A stretch of 12,163 nt of DNA. Source: Ktedonobacteraceae bacterium (GTDB lineage Bacteria; Chloroflexota; Ktedonobacteria; Ktedonobacterales; Ktedonobacteraceae). Numbering within the stretch: the stretch's first letter is position 1; each line of letters opens with the position of its first letter. The stretch covers positions 1 through 12,163 of the forward strand of contig JAFMRP010000056.1 of the NCBI GenBank assembly GCA_017354095.1. The letters are read 5' to 3'. Positions 5,245 to 12,163 of the stretch are shown piece after piece. Below the pieces are notes generated by a model. The model made no database searches. It was not told the DNA's origin and saw nothing but the letters and a program-made list of their open reading frames with translations. A program made the position numbers and the translations under genes.

Positions 5245-7173
5245 ATGCAATTGCGTGAAGCAATCCAGCGTAATGCCGGCATTTTGCGACGACGTTTCTG
5301 GTTCCTTGTTATTAGTGTATCTATCTGTACAGGCGCTGTTTTTGCGATCAGTCTTTATTTGCCCCCGGTGTATCAGGCATCCGCACTGGTCATGGTCAAT
5401 GGTACCGGTGTTGCTGGCGACGACATATACAGCGATCAAGCGTTGGCGCTGAACTACGCGCTGCTGGTCACACGTGACGACGTTTTGCAAGCCGTGGCGA
5501 GCAGAATACCGGGCGTCAGCGTGGAGCAACTCAGGCAGGAGGTGAGCGACTCACCACTTTCCGGCACGCGTATTATCGAAATCCGTGTTCAGGATGGCAA
5601 CCCTTACCGTGCGGCCACCATCGCTAACGAGGTTGCTCGAACGTTTATCCAGATCCAGGTCAATAAAGAGACCACGCGCCTGCAAAACCAGCAAGATCAG
5701 CTTTCACAGCAGCTGCTCCTGGCGAAAAATACCCTTGATTCTTCCCAGGCGCGGCTGGAAAATTTGCAGAAGGCACATGCCTCCACAGAGGCTATCAACC
5801 AGCAGCGTGATCTGCTGAATGCTGATCAATCCAACTATAATGCGCTGCTTGATAACTATCACCAGCTTGTACAGCGCAAGATCCAGGCTTCCACATCATT
5901 AAGTGTCACATTGCAGGCTACGCCACCCGCGCAGCCTGTGAGTCCACGTGTGGCGATGAATACGCTTGTTGCGCTACTCTCAAGCTCGCTTCTGCTCGTC
6001 TTCCTGGTGCTTGTACAGGATTGGTTGGATGGTACCATCTATGACAGCGAAGATGTCGCCCGTCGTGCTTCTCTAGAGCCGCTGGGTGAGCTGCCATTTG
6101 CCCCGTCAGTAGGCAAGTGCCTGCCCATGGTAGATCTAGAGCATGAGGCGTTGATCCATATTGGCATGAATATTGGCTCTCTGGATGGGGACCGGCGCGT
6201 CTTGTTTGTAACGGGCGTTCGTCAGGGTTCGGGTGTCTCGACCGTCTCGACCAACCTGGCCCGCTTTCTCGCGCTCTCAGGTTTGCGTGTGCTGCTCATC
6301 GATGCGAACTGGCAACGCCCCTCACTCCACGAAGTGTTTGAGCGCGCCAATACAAATGGCCTGGCCAACTGCCTGGCCGATATACAGGCGTCGCGCAAAC
6401 AGCCGCAGAGCCCGGCGTACTCCTGGCTGGATCAGTGGCAGACACCTGTTCCGAATCTATGGCTCCTGCCAGCAGGCAGCGTGGCCGACAACATCGATCT
6501 GAAAATGCATATTCCCGAGCTCAAGCTATTCACCGAATGGCTACTGGGAGACAAACTAAACGCCGCAACATGTGCGGTCGATGTCATTATCTTTGATGGG
6601 CCACCCTTTGGAACGGACGCTGATGTTCTGGCGCTGGCCTCAATAGCCGATGCCTCACTGCTGGTCATCGAAGCTGGTAAAGAACAGAAAGAGACATTAG
6701 GCAGGGTGCAGAGCACCCTTCAGCGTCTGAGTGCTCCGGTGGCCGGGGTAATCATCAATCGACGTCGGGCCAGAATGCGTAAAGCGGCTGCAAAGCGCCA
6801 CGCAGCAGCGAAAAAGTCTCGTGTGCAGGTACAAAAGGTAGCGGAGGCGCAATCTCAGCCCGCTCTGCCAACTCGTCTGCCTGAGACGCCACCCCACCTG
6901 GAACTCATTATAGCTTCCGAACTGTTGAGACAAAGTTCTTTAATAGAGCCTGCGTCGTCGGGCTTGCCAATCGCTATGCTGCCCACTATAGGCGATCCGG
7001 GGGAACAACCCGCTTCTCACATCGCGAACGATGGTGCTATGGGTGAACCCTGGCAGCTCTCGCCGCATCTCAGAGGCATCAGCCTGCCTGGTTTGAGCGC
7101 AGACTCCAATTCTGGAGTGCTGAAGCTGCGCTCCTATCTCAGCCGGCACACCTCCGAGCAAGAACCTGAATAG
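5245..7173 (+). CDS. Wzz / BY-kinase-like chain-length protein, probable pseudokinase
   Basis: Membrane protein of 642 aa joining a Wzz-type chain-length domain to a P-loop domain of the bacterial tyrosine kinase/MinD class. A membrane helix (about 18-38) is followed by the periplasmic-type segment PPVYQASALVMV, a Gln-rich coiled coil (about 140-215) and a second helix (about 238-258). The P-loop domain spans about 315-505. Walker A reads GVRQGSGVST (324-333): Val331 replaces the essential lysine. Walker A' (VLLIDANWQRP, 349-359) and Walker B (VIIFDGPP, 447-454) remain recognisable. A 140-residue tail begins with an Arg/Lys/Ala-rich stretch (507-526) and holds only one tyrosine (Tyr631), not the usual Tyr cluster. 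The start at 5245 puts the first helix at the normal distance; the open frame to 5107 overlaps the preceding gene. It likely controls chain length, but normal autokinase activity is doubtful. Confidence 0.88.
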   Translation: MQLREAIQRNAGILRRRFWFLVISVSICTGAVFAISLYLPPVYQASALVMVNGTGVAGDDIYSDQALALNYALLVTRDDVLQAVASRIPGVSVEQLRQEVSDSPLSGTRIIEIRVQDGNPYRAATIANEVARTFIQIQVNKETTRLQNQQDQLSQQLLLAKNTLDSSQARLENLQKAHASTEAINQQRDLLNADQSNYNALLDNYHQLVQRKIQASTSLSVTLQATPPAQPVSPRVAMNTLVALLSSSLLLVFLVLVQDWLDGTIYDSEDVARRASLEPLGELPFAPSVGKCLPMVDLEHEALIHIGMNIGSLDGDRRVLFVTGVRQGSGVSTVSTNLARFLALSGLRVLLIDANWQRPSLHEVFERANTNGLANCLADIQASRKQPQSPAYSWLDQWQTPVPNLWLLPAGSVADNIDLKMHIPELKLFTEWLLGDKLNAATCAVDVIIFDGPPFGTDADVLALASIADASLLVIEAGKEQKETLGRVQSTLQRLSAPVAGVIINRRRARMRKAAAKRHAAAKKSRVQVQKVAEAQSQPALPTRLPETPPHLELIIASELLRQSSLIEPASSGLPIAMLPTIGDPGEQPASHIANDGAMGEPWQLSPHLRGISLPGLSADSNSGVLKLRSYLSRHTSEQEPE

Positions 7174-7230
7174 GCCTGGCGCGGCACGGCTTTGAAGTTT
7201 CGTAAAAAGTAAATTAAAAGGTAAAGGGTT

Positions 7231-10200
7231 ATGTGGAAATGGTGTACACTTATCAGCCCCAAAGCGGAGATACTGCCTGTCTGTGAGCGCTACACACCCA
7301 CCTGGATGTATATCGCAGTGGGACTGGTTTTCCTGCTAGTCGTGTCCATCTCATTTATCAGTCCGTCATCGCTGATTGCTCTGCTTGCGTTGGGAGCAAT
7401 TGCACTGGGGGCAGGAGCGTTCCTTCGACCTCAACTGGCCCTGCTGCTTGTGTTTGCCGCGGCAGGGCTGCCGGCGCTGCTGATCCCTGTGCCGGGCCAT
7501 ACGATGCGCCTGGTTGAGCCCGCCCTGCTGCTGTGCGTCGTGCTGGTCGTACTTTATCGCCCCACGGTAAAACTGGGCATATCGCACGCTCTGGCATTAC
7601 TGTTTGTTGGCGTCGCTATGATCTCATTCATCAATGTGCCGGATATCTCTACTAACCTGGATGTCTATGCTGCCGATAAGCGGCTGTATGAAATATTGCT
7701 CGGGATCGTGGCCTTCTTCTGCGGGACGTTTCTTGTCAGCTATATCAAAAATATCTCGTCTTTTCTGCTGGCACTTTTGCTTTGCAATATTCCGCTTTAC
7801 CTGATTGGCCTGTTTCAGGCGCTGCACTGGCCGCTGCCTGCCGGATTGGAGTTTCCCGGAGCGCGTGCTTCGCTGTTGGCCGAGGGGCGGCTCTGGGGTC
7901 CAACCAGTGGGGCTGCTACCTTCGGTCTCTATCTGGTCAACCTGTTTGCCCTGGCTCTGGCCTGCTGGCTCTCAGGCACGCGCAAATGGGAACGCTACGC
8001 AGGAGGGGCTGTAGCGCTGGTAACTGCACTGGAGATCATCGGTTCGGGTACACGCAGTGCAGCCCTTGGATCTGCCCTCGTTCTCGTTATCGCCTTATTG
8101 CTCACACGCCGCTACAAAATGCTCCTCATGACTATCGCGGTTGGAGTGCTCTGTGGAGCGCTCTTCTTCAAAGACATCGCTCCCCTGTTCTTTCACGCGC
8201 AGACCTCGATCTCCAATCGTCTCTTTCTCTGGCAGTATGCGCTGCAACTGATACTGGCTCATCCCTGGCTTGGTATCGGCCTGCAACAATTTCATCTCTA
8301 CTATGGATCTCTGATCGTCAGTCCAGATAGCCTGCTCAACGCTCATGGCGTCAGTGTGCATCAGCAGTACCTGGAGCTAGCGTTAGAAGGTGGCATTGGA
8401 TGGTTCATTGTCGCCATATTATTGCTTGGCAGCATCTGCTATGCCTGCTGGGAATCTTTCAAACGCTCCTGGCATCTGTTGCCGCTCGCTGCTCTGTTGG
8501 TCCTGCTGGCGAATATCGTTACTGGCTTTTTTGATGTGCCGCTGGACAAAGCTGAGGGCTCGATCTGTCTCTTTCTGCTGGCGGGAATGGCGCTGGGATG
8601 TACAAAGCTGGCCGTTGCGCAAGGCAGCACCATCGTCCCGAAAAATCCATCTCGGCCCGCACCAGGTAAAGATATCCCGGCCAGCACGAGTGGAGACGCC
8701 AGGCCGAACGCGCGTAAAACGGTGCGCACCATTGCATTCCAACTTTTATTCTGGGGGCTGACCGGTCCCGTGATGTTTCCGGTCACAGCGCTACTCACCC
8801 ATTATCTGGGGCCGGACCAGTATGGAGAATATAGCTTTACGCTGCCATTCCTGGCCATCTGTGCTCTTTTAAGCGGCACCGGCATGGATCAACTGATCAT
8901 TCGCCGCCTGAGCCATCTGCCACGTGAACGCTGGAGCGAGCACTTGAGCTACGCCGCCGGATCGCGTCTACTCTCCACCGGTATGAGCATCGTCTCCATT
9001 TGTCTGCTTGCCCTGCTGCTCCCGCTTGATAGCGAACTGCGCAACATGTTGATGTTAGGTACGCTTTCGCTCTTTTTTAGCTATTCGTTTAATGGCTGGC
9101 GCTCTATCTTTACACATGGCTTCCGGGCTGAACAGAAGACCACTGTATTGATTGTGCTTGAGTCCGTCAATCGCCTGATCACTGCCTGCGTGGTTGTGCT
9201 GGTGGTATTGCTGCATCTGCCTCTGCTCTGGGCGTATGTACTGATAATCTACTCCGATCTGCCCTGCTTTCTGGTGCAGGTCTTTATCGCGAGGCGCCGT
9301 TTTGGCATTCGTATTCGCTTTAGCCTGCCCTGGATGCGCAAACACCTGCTGGGTAGCCTCTCGCTGACAGGCTATGACGCACTGGCGCTGATCACCAATC
9401 AAGCCGATATCCTGCTGCTGGAGTGGTTTACCGGAAGCGCGCAGGTTGGTCTGTACGCGCTGGCGTTGCGCATCTCTGATCCGCTGCTGGCTATGGCCTT
9501 TACCTTTATGAATGGCCTCTATCCCCTGCTCTGTTCGACCTTTGAAAAAGGGCGCACTGAGTTCGCGCGGCTGTACCACGAAGCCATGCGCATCCTCTCA
9601 CTGGCACTGCTGCCACTCTCCATTTTTGTGAGCATGGAGGCGTCCGCCATCGTCCGTTTGTTGGGAGGTGAGCGTTTTGCGTCGGCTGATATCATTGTGC
9701 AATTGCTCTTCTGGGCAACTGCGATCATATTTTATAGCCAGCTGGCCGTTCAGAGCTGCATGGCCGCCAACATGGAGCGCAAGATTCCTTATGTAGCGGG
9801 TGTGGGCACGGTAGTCAACATTCTGGGCAACCTGATCTTGATACCGCTCTACCAGGCTGTTGGCGCGAGCGTGGCCAGCCTGATCAGCGAAATGCTCTCG
9901 TTAATTCTCTTTACTGTGCTGCTCAGACGTCACGTCGCAGTCCTGCGTACCTGCCTCGTTGTTCTGCAGGTCTTCCTGGGCAATTTGCCGATGCTGGCCT
10001 TCCTCTGGTGGCAGCAGCAGGCATCACTGCTCCTTACCATACCGGTATCCGTGGCGCTGGCTATCGCTGGCTCCATTGCAGTGCGTGCTCTGACCTGGCG
10101 GGATGTGCTCCTGGTGAGGCGCTTCCTCTTCTCGCGCGGGATCGAGCGCTCGTCAGAAACAGGCAGCCGCGATCCCCGGAGTTATTCTGATCGCAATTCC

Positions 10201-10278
10201 CCACCAATCCCGGTATTCACCGACTTTCAAGATGTTTCCAACTGTCCCACGCTGATTCTACCGCGCATTCGCGTATAG
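7231..10278 (+). CDS. Fused O-antigen ligase/polymerase (Wzy-type) and flippase (Wzx-type)
   Basis: Multi-pass membrane protein of 1015 aa, about twice the length of either family. Residues about 25-462 are O-antigen ligase/polymerase-like: many hydrophobic segments, GSGTRSAALG (271-280), NRLFLWQYALQLILAHPWLGIG (329-350) and the Wzy_C-like HQQYLELALEGGIGWF (377-392). A hydrophilic Pro/Lys/Ser-rich linker runs from about 465 to 497. Residues about 498-965 are a polysaccharide flippase of the MOP superfamily, with THYLGPDQYGEYSF (523-536) and NQADILLLEWFTGSAQVGLYA (723-743). A soluble tail of about 50 residues ends the protein. No stop, frameshift or internal ribosome binding site is visible at the junction (about 8620-8725). 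The product would flip the lipid-linked unit and then polymerise or ligate it. The gene follows the chain-length gene by 57 bp. Confidence 0.88.
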   Translation: MWKWCTLISPKAEILPVCERYTPTWMYIAVGLVFLLVVSISFISPSSLIALLALGAIALGAGAFLRPQLALLLVFAAAGLPALLIPVPGHTMRLVEPALLLCVVLVVLYRPTVKLGISHALALLFVGVAMISFINVPDISTNLDVYAADKRLYEILLGIVAFFCGTFLVSYIKNISSFLLALLLCNIPLYLIGLFQALHWPLPAGLEFPGARASLLAEGRLWGPTSGAATFGLYLVNLFALALACWLSGTRKWERYAGGAVALVTALEIIGSGTRSAALGSALVLVIALLLTRRYKMLLMTIAVGVLCGALFFKDIAPLFFHAQTSISNRLFLWQYALQLILAHPWLGIGLQQFHLYYGSLIVSPDSLLNAHGVSVHQQYLELALEGGIGWFIVAILLLGSICYACWESFKRSWHLLPLAALLVLLANIVTGFFDVPLDKAEGSICLFLLAGMALGCTKLAVAQGSTIVPKNPSRPAPGKDIPASTSGDARPNARKTVRTIAFQLLFWGLTGPVMFPVTALLTHYLGPDQYGEYSFTLPFLAICALLSGTGMDQLIIRRLSHLPRERWSEHLSYAAGSRLLSTGMSIVSICLLALLLPLDSELRNMLMLGTLSLFFSYSFNGWRSIFTHGFRAEQKTTVLIVLESVNRLITACVVVLVVLLHLPLLWAYVLIIYSDLPCFLVQVFIARRRFGIRIRFSLPWMRKHLLGSLSLTGYDALALITNQADILLLEWFTGSAQVGLYALALRISDPLLAMAFTFMNGLYPLLCSTFEKGRTEFARLYHEAMRILSLALLPLSIFVSMEASAIVRLLGGERFASADIIVQLLFWATAIIFYSQLAVQSCMAANMERKIPYVAGVGTVVNILGNLILIPLYQAVGASVASLISEMLSLILFTVLLRRHVAVLRTCLVVLQVFLGNLPMLAFLWWQQQASLLLTIPVSVALAIAGSIAVRALTWRDVLLVRRFLFSRGIERSSETGSRDPRSYSDRNSPPIPVFTDFQDVSNCPTLILPRIRV
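8623..8721 (+). other. Linker between the Wzy-like and Wzx-like halves
   Basis: This segment encodes about 33 hydrophilic residues rich in Pro, Lys, Arg, Ser and Ala (residues about 465-497). It separates the last membrane segment of the polymerase half from the first of the flippase half. Its polar, basic character suggests a cytoplasmic tether, which would set the topology of both halves. I see no ATG with a ribosome binding site that would start a separate flippase. Confidence 0.6.
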
Positions 10279-10289
10279 GAGGCATTATG
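10277..10289 (+). promoter_or_regulatory. Ribosome binding site overlapping the fusion gene's stop codon
   Basis: AGGAGG (10277-10282) shares two bases with the TAG stop (10276-10278) and lies 4 nt before the next ATG (10287). The spacing is tight and the match strong. Ribosomes ending the fusion gene would stand at this site, so coupled translation of the second glycosyltransferase is likely. Confidence 0.7.
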
Positions 10290-11417
10290 CGTATCGCTAT
10301 TGATATGGTGCTGGCGGAACAGCAGCCCGGGGGCATGTTTTTTGCGACCTGTGCTCTTCTGGAAGGCCTGGCCCGCATCGACACTGATAACGAATACTTC
10401 ATCATTACCTCGCGTCCGGAAGAGTACGCCGCCCTACAGGCCTGTGCTCAGGCGCCGAATATGTATCTCTATCCCCTGCATTTCCTCTTCAGGCGAGGTA
10501 TGTTGATCCAGCATCACACCCGGGTTACCCATGCTCTGCATCGTATCCGTCCGGATGTGCTGCACGTGCCTGCCTTCGCCGCGCCTATTGGCTGGCACGG
10601 CCCGCTGGTGCAGACCGTCCACGACCTCTCTTTTTTGAAGATGCCGTGGCAGGCATCTCTCTATGCTCACCTTTACTGGCGCTACTGTTTGCAGGAGAGT
10701 GTACAGCGAGCACGTCGCATCATTGCAGTTTCCGAACAGACACGCGAAGAACTCATCACGTGCTGGTCGGTTTCCCAGGAACGTATCCACCTGGTGCACA
10801 ATGCTTTGCGCCTCTCGCTGCGTACGGAGATCACGCCCCAGGAGATACACGCGATAAGAGCGCGCATCGGCGGACGGTATATTTTGCACGTTGGGCGGAT
10901 CATACCACGCAAGAACGTGGAGACGCTGCTTGAAGCCTTTGATCTGCTGGCGGAGCGCCACGCGGATCTGCGCCTGGTGCTGGCGGGTGGGAACGGCTAC
11001 GGCAGTGATGAAGTGCTGCGACGCGTCAGCCTCTCACCACACCGGGCGCGCATCCACCTGCCCGGCTGGGTACCAGAGGAAGAGATGGGAGTACTCTACG
11101 CGGGGGCCAGCATGCTGGTTTTTCCATCTTTGCATGAAGGTTTTGGGCTGCCAACGCTGGAGGCAATGGCCTGTGGCACCCCGGTTGTCGCCAGTCCCGA
11201 GGCCGCCAGCCAGGAAATCGCCGCTGAGGCAGTGCTGCGCGTTGACTGCTCACAAGCACAATCATTAAAAGCTGCCATCGCGCGTCTCCTCGGCGACACG
11301 GCTCTACGCGAGCGACTGGTACAACTGGGGCACCAGCAGGTCCAACGCTTCAGCTGTACAGCCTGTGGCAGGCAAACACTCCGTGTCTATCACCTGGCTG
11401 CAGGCGTCAGAGGCTGA
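10287..11417 (+). CDS. GT4-family glycosyltransferase (mannosyltransferase-like)
   Basis: Cytoplasmic GT-B glycosyltransferase of 376 aa, a normal length for GT4. The N-terminal half has MRIAIDMVLAEQQPGG, VLHVPAFAAP (91-100) and VQTVHDLSF (108-116). The C-terminal half shows YILHVGRIIPRKNVETLLEA (198-217) with Arg204 and Lys209 placed to bind the donor diphosphate, LVLAGGNGYGS (230-240), and the EX7E motif EGFGLPTLE with Glu284 and Glu292. The closest named pattern I recognise is retaining mannosyl- or glucosyltransferases of the GT4 type in exopolysaccharide clusters; the sugar itself is a guess. It begins 8 bp after the polymerase-flippase stop and is probably translationally coupled to it. 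It is only distantly similar to the first GT4 gene of the cluster, so the two likely add different sugars. Confidence 0.92.
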   Translation: MRIAIDMVLAEQQPGGMFFATCALLEGLARIDTDNEYFIITSRPEEYAALQACAQAPNMYLYPLHFLFRRGMLIQHHTRVTHALHRIRPDVLHVPAFAAPIGWHGPLVQTVHDLSFLKMPWQASLYAHLYWRYCLQESVQRARRIIAVSEQTREELITCWSVSQERIHLVHNALRLSLRTEITPQEIHAIRARIGGRYILHVGRIIPRKNVETLLEAFDLLAERHADLRLVLAGGNGYGSDEVLRRVSLSPHRARIHLPGWVPEEEMGVLYAGASMLVFPSLHEGFGLPTLEAMACGTPVVASPEAASQEIAAEAVLRVDCSQAQSLKAAIARLLGDTALRERLVQLGHQQVQRFSCTACGRQTLRVYHLAAGVRG

Positions 11418-11470
11418 ACAAGAAGATGGCAGCAAGATGACTACAGGCCCGTAGAATACTATGCCAGATG

Positions 11471-11491
11471 TCAAGTTGCCGCTCTACTTGA
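11471..11491 (+). promoter_or_regulatory. Inverted repeat TCAAGT-N9-ACTTGA, operator-like
   Basis: A perfect 6-bp inverted repeat with a 9-bp spacer, centred about 60 bp before the oxidoreductase start. Its right arm overlaps the putative -35 hexamer, the usual place for a repressor site. The arms are short, so chance is possible. Confidence 0.3.
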
Positions 11492-11515
11492 TTGATGTTA
11501 GTATAGCCATATATC
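11488..11515 (+). promoter_or_regulatory. Weak promoter candidate for the oxidoreductase gene
   Basis: TTGATT (11488-11493) and TATATC (11510-11515) lie 16 bp apart, each matching consensus at 4 of 6 positions. They sit in an AT-rich patch inside the 124-bp gap after the second glycosyltransferase, the largest gap within the cluster apart from the hairpin region. A separate promoter here is plausible but not required. Confidence 0.3.
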
Positions 11516-11541
11516 TTTTTGCGGGAAGGAAAGAGCGAACG

Positions 11542-12163
11542 ATGAACTACGCGGTGCTCGGTGGAGGCGCACTGGGGCTCATGGCGGCCTATCGCCTCGC
11601 CCAGGCAGGGCAAACAGTGATAGTTTTTGAACGCGAGCCAATCGCGGGGGGACTGGCCTCTGGTTTCCGGGTTGGGGATACCTGGCTGGAGAAGTTCTAT
11701 CACCATATCTTCCGTTCGGATACAATGATCATAAACATGATCAAAGAGCTTGGTCTGGGGGAGCGCCTGGAGTGGACGCGCCCACGCACCGTCAGCCTGA
11801 TCGACGGTCAACTGCAACAGCTTGACTCACCCCTCACCCTGCTGCGCTTCAAGCCCTGGCGTATTGATGAGCGCCTGCGCGTCGCCGCCGTGCTGGCCTT
11901 CTTAAAGGTTGCCAATCCCTCCTGGCTGGAAGGCAAGACCGCCAATTCCTGGCTGAGGCGCTGGATGGGGCGTCCATATGAATTGCTTTTCGAGCCGCTC
12001 TTCCGCGGCAAGTTCGGCAATCTCTACGATCAGATCGCGCTGCCCTGGTTCTGGGCGCGGCTGCACGATCGCACCACACAGCTAGGCTACCTGCGCGGCG
12101 GCTTTCAGCAATTTTATGAGCGCCTGGTAGAGCGCATTACGCAGCTGGGGGGGAAAGTGCTGC
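11542..12163 (+). CDS. FAD/NAD(P)-binding oxidoreductase, amine-oxidase/desaturase-like (3'-truncated by window)
   Basis: The first 207 codons of a flavoprotein; the frame stays open at the window edge. The start MNYAVLGGGALGLMAA carries the GxGxxG-type dinucleotide fold (GGGALG, 7-12), Glu30 at the end of strand 2 (VIVFERE) to hold the ribose, and the following IAGGLASGF loop typical of the protoporphyrinogen oxidase/phytoene desaturase/amine oxidase superfamily. KFYHHIFRSD (51-60) and GYLRGGFQQF (182-191) fit members that occur in polysaccharide loci, where some relatives, such as UDP-galactopyranose mutase, act on sugars. Its reaction here is unknown. AAGGA (11526-11530) is rather far, 11 nt, from the ATG, with AGAG closer; no better start is seen. 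It may be co-transcribed with the cluster or use its own promoter. Confidence 0.85.
   Translation, partial: MNYAVLGGGALGLMAAYRLAQAGQTVIVFEREPIAGGLASGFRVGDTWLEKFYHHIFRSDTMIINMIKELGLGERLEWTRPRTVSLIDGQLQQLDSPLTLLRFKPWRIDERLRVAAVLAFLKVANPSWLEGKTANSWLRRWMGRPYELLFEPLFRGKFGNLYDQIALPWFWARLHDRTTQLGYLRGGFQQFYERLVERITQLGGKVL

Noticed and set aside
7782..8330. 182-codon plus-strand frame inside the polymerase half
   Set aside because: It is an out-of-frame shadow. The polymerase frame carries the conserved motifs in this region and the alternative has none.
9055..9579. 174-codon open frame on the minus strand inside the flippase half
   Set aside because: The composition is Gln/Lys-rich, as expected of an antisense shadow of a hydrophobic gene. 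There is no recognisable fold and the overlap with a well-supported gene is complete.
10434..10961. 175-codon open frame on the minus strand inside the second glycosyltransferase
   Set aside because: It is fully antisense to a gene with clear GT4 motifs and has no recognisable domain of its own.
1..12163. CRISPR arrays, tRNA or rRNA genes, insertion sequences, phage or defence genes
   Set aside because: I saw no spaced direct repeats, no cloverleaf or rRNA segments, no transposase-like frames and no terminal inverted repeats with target duplications.

Overview
The window looks like chromosomal DNA from a moderately GC-rich bacterium. My best guess is Chloroflexota of the Ktedonobacteria type. 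This is a soft inference: it rests on gene style, on a Wzx/Wzy-type exopolysaccharide locus with no outer-membrane export genes in view, and on general resemblance. No rRNA or other marker gene is present to confirm it. I see no mobile elements, CRISPR arrays, tRNAs or rRNAs.

Left part (1-3000): two stand-alone genes diverge from a regulatory gap of about 375 bp. On the minus strand is a DEAD-box RNA helicase with a long basic tail. On the plus strand is a small alpha/beta hydrolase with an intact Ser-Asp-His triad. A zone of dyad symmetry and AT-rich promoter-like sequence (2901-3217) separates this pair from the rest.

Right part (3218 to the end): a plus-strand cell-surface polysaccharide cluster. 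In order it encodes a GT4 glycosyltransferase; a monotopic phosphoglycosyl transferase (undecaprenyl-phosphate sugar transferase) that would start the lipid-linked oligosaccharide; a Wzz/BY-kinase-like chain-length protein; a 1015-residue membrane protein that joins an O-antigen ligase/polymerase (Wzy-type) half to a flippase (Wzx-type) half; a second GT4 glycosyltransferase; and the first 207 codons of an FAD/NAD(P)-binding oxidoreductase that runs off the right edge. In the expected pathway the initiating transferase primes undecaprenyl phosphate, the GT4 enzymes extend the unit, the Wzx half flips it, the Wzy half polymerises or ligates it, and the Wzz-like protein sets chain length.

The most unusual points are the Wzy-Wzx fusion in one reading frame, the Wzz/BY-kinase whose Walker A lysine is replaced by valine and whose tail lacks a tyrosine cluster (a likely pseudokinase), and a strong hairpin plus T-run between the initiating transferase and that protein that could attenuate the downstream genes. 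No wholly new system is evident; the novelty lies in these architectures within a recognisable pathway.
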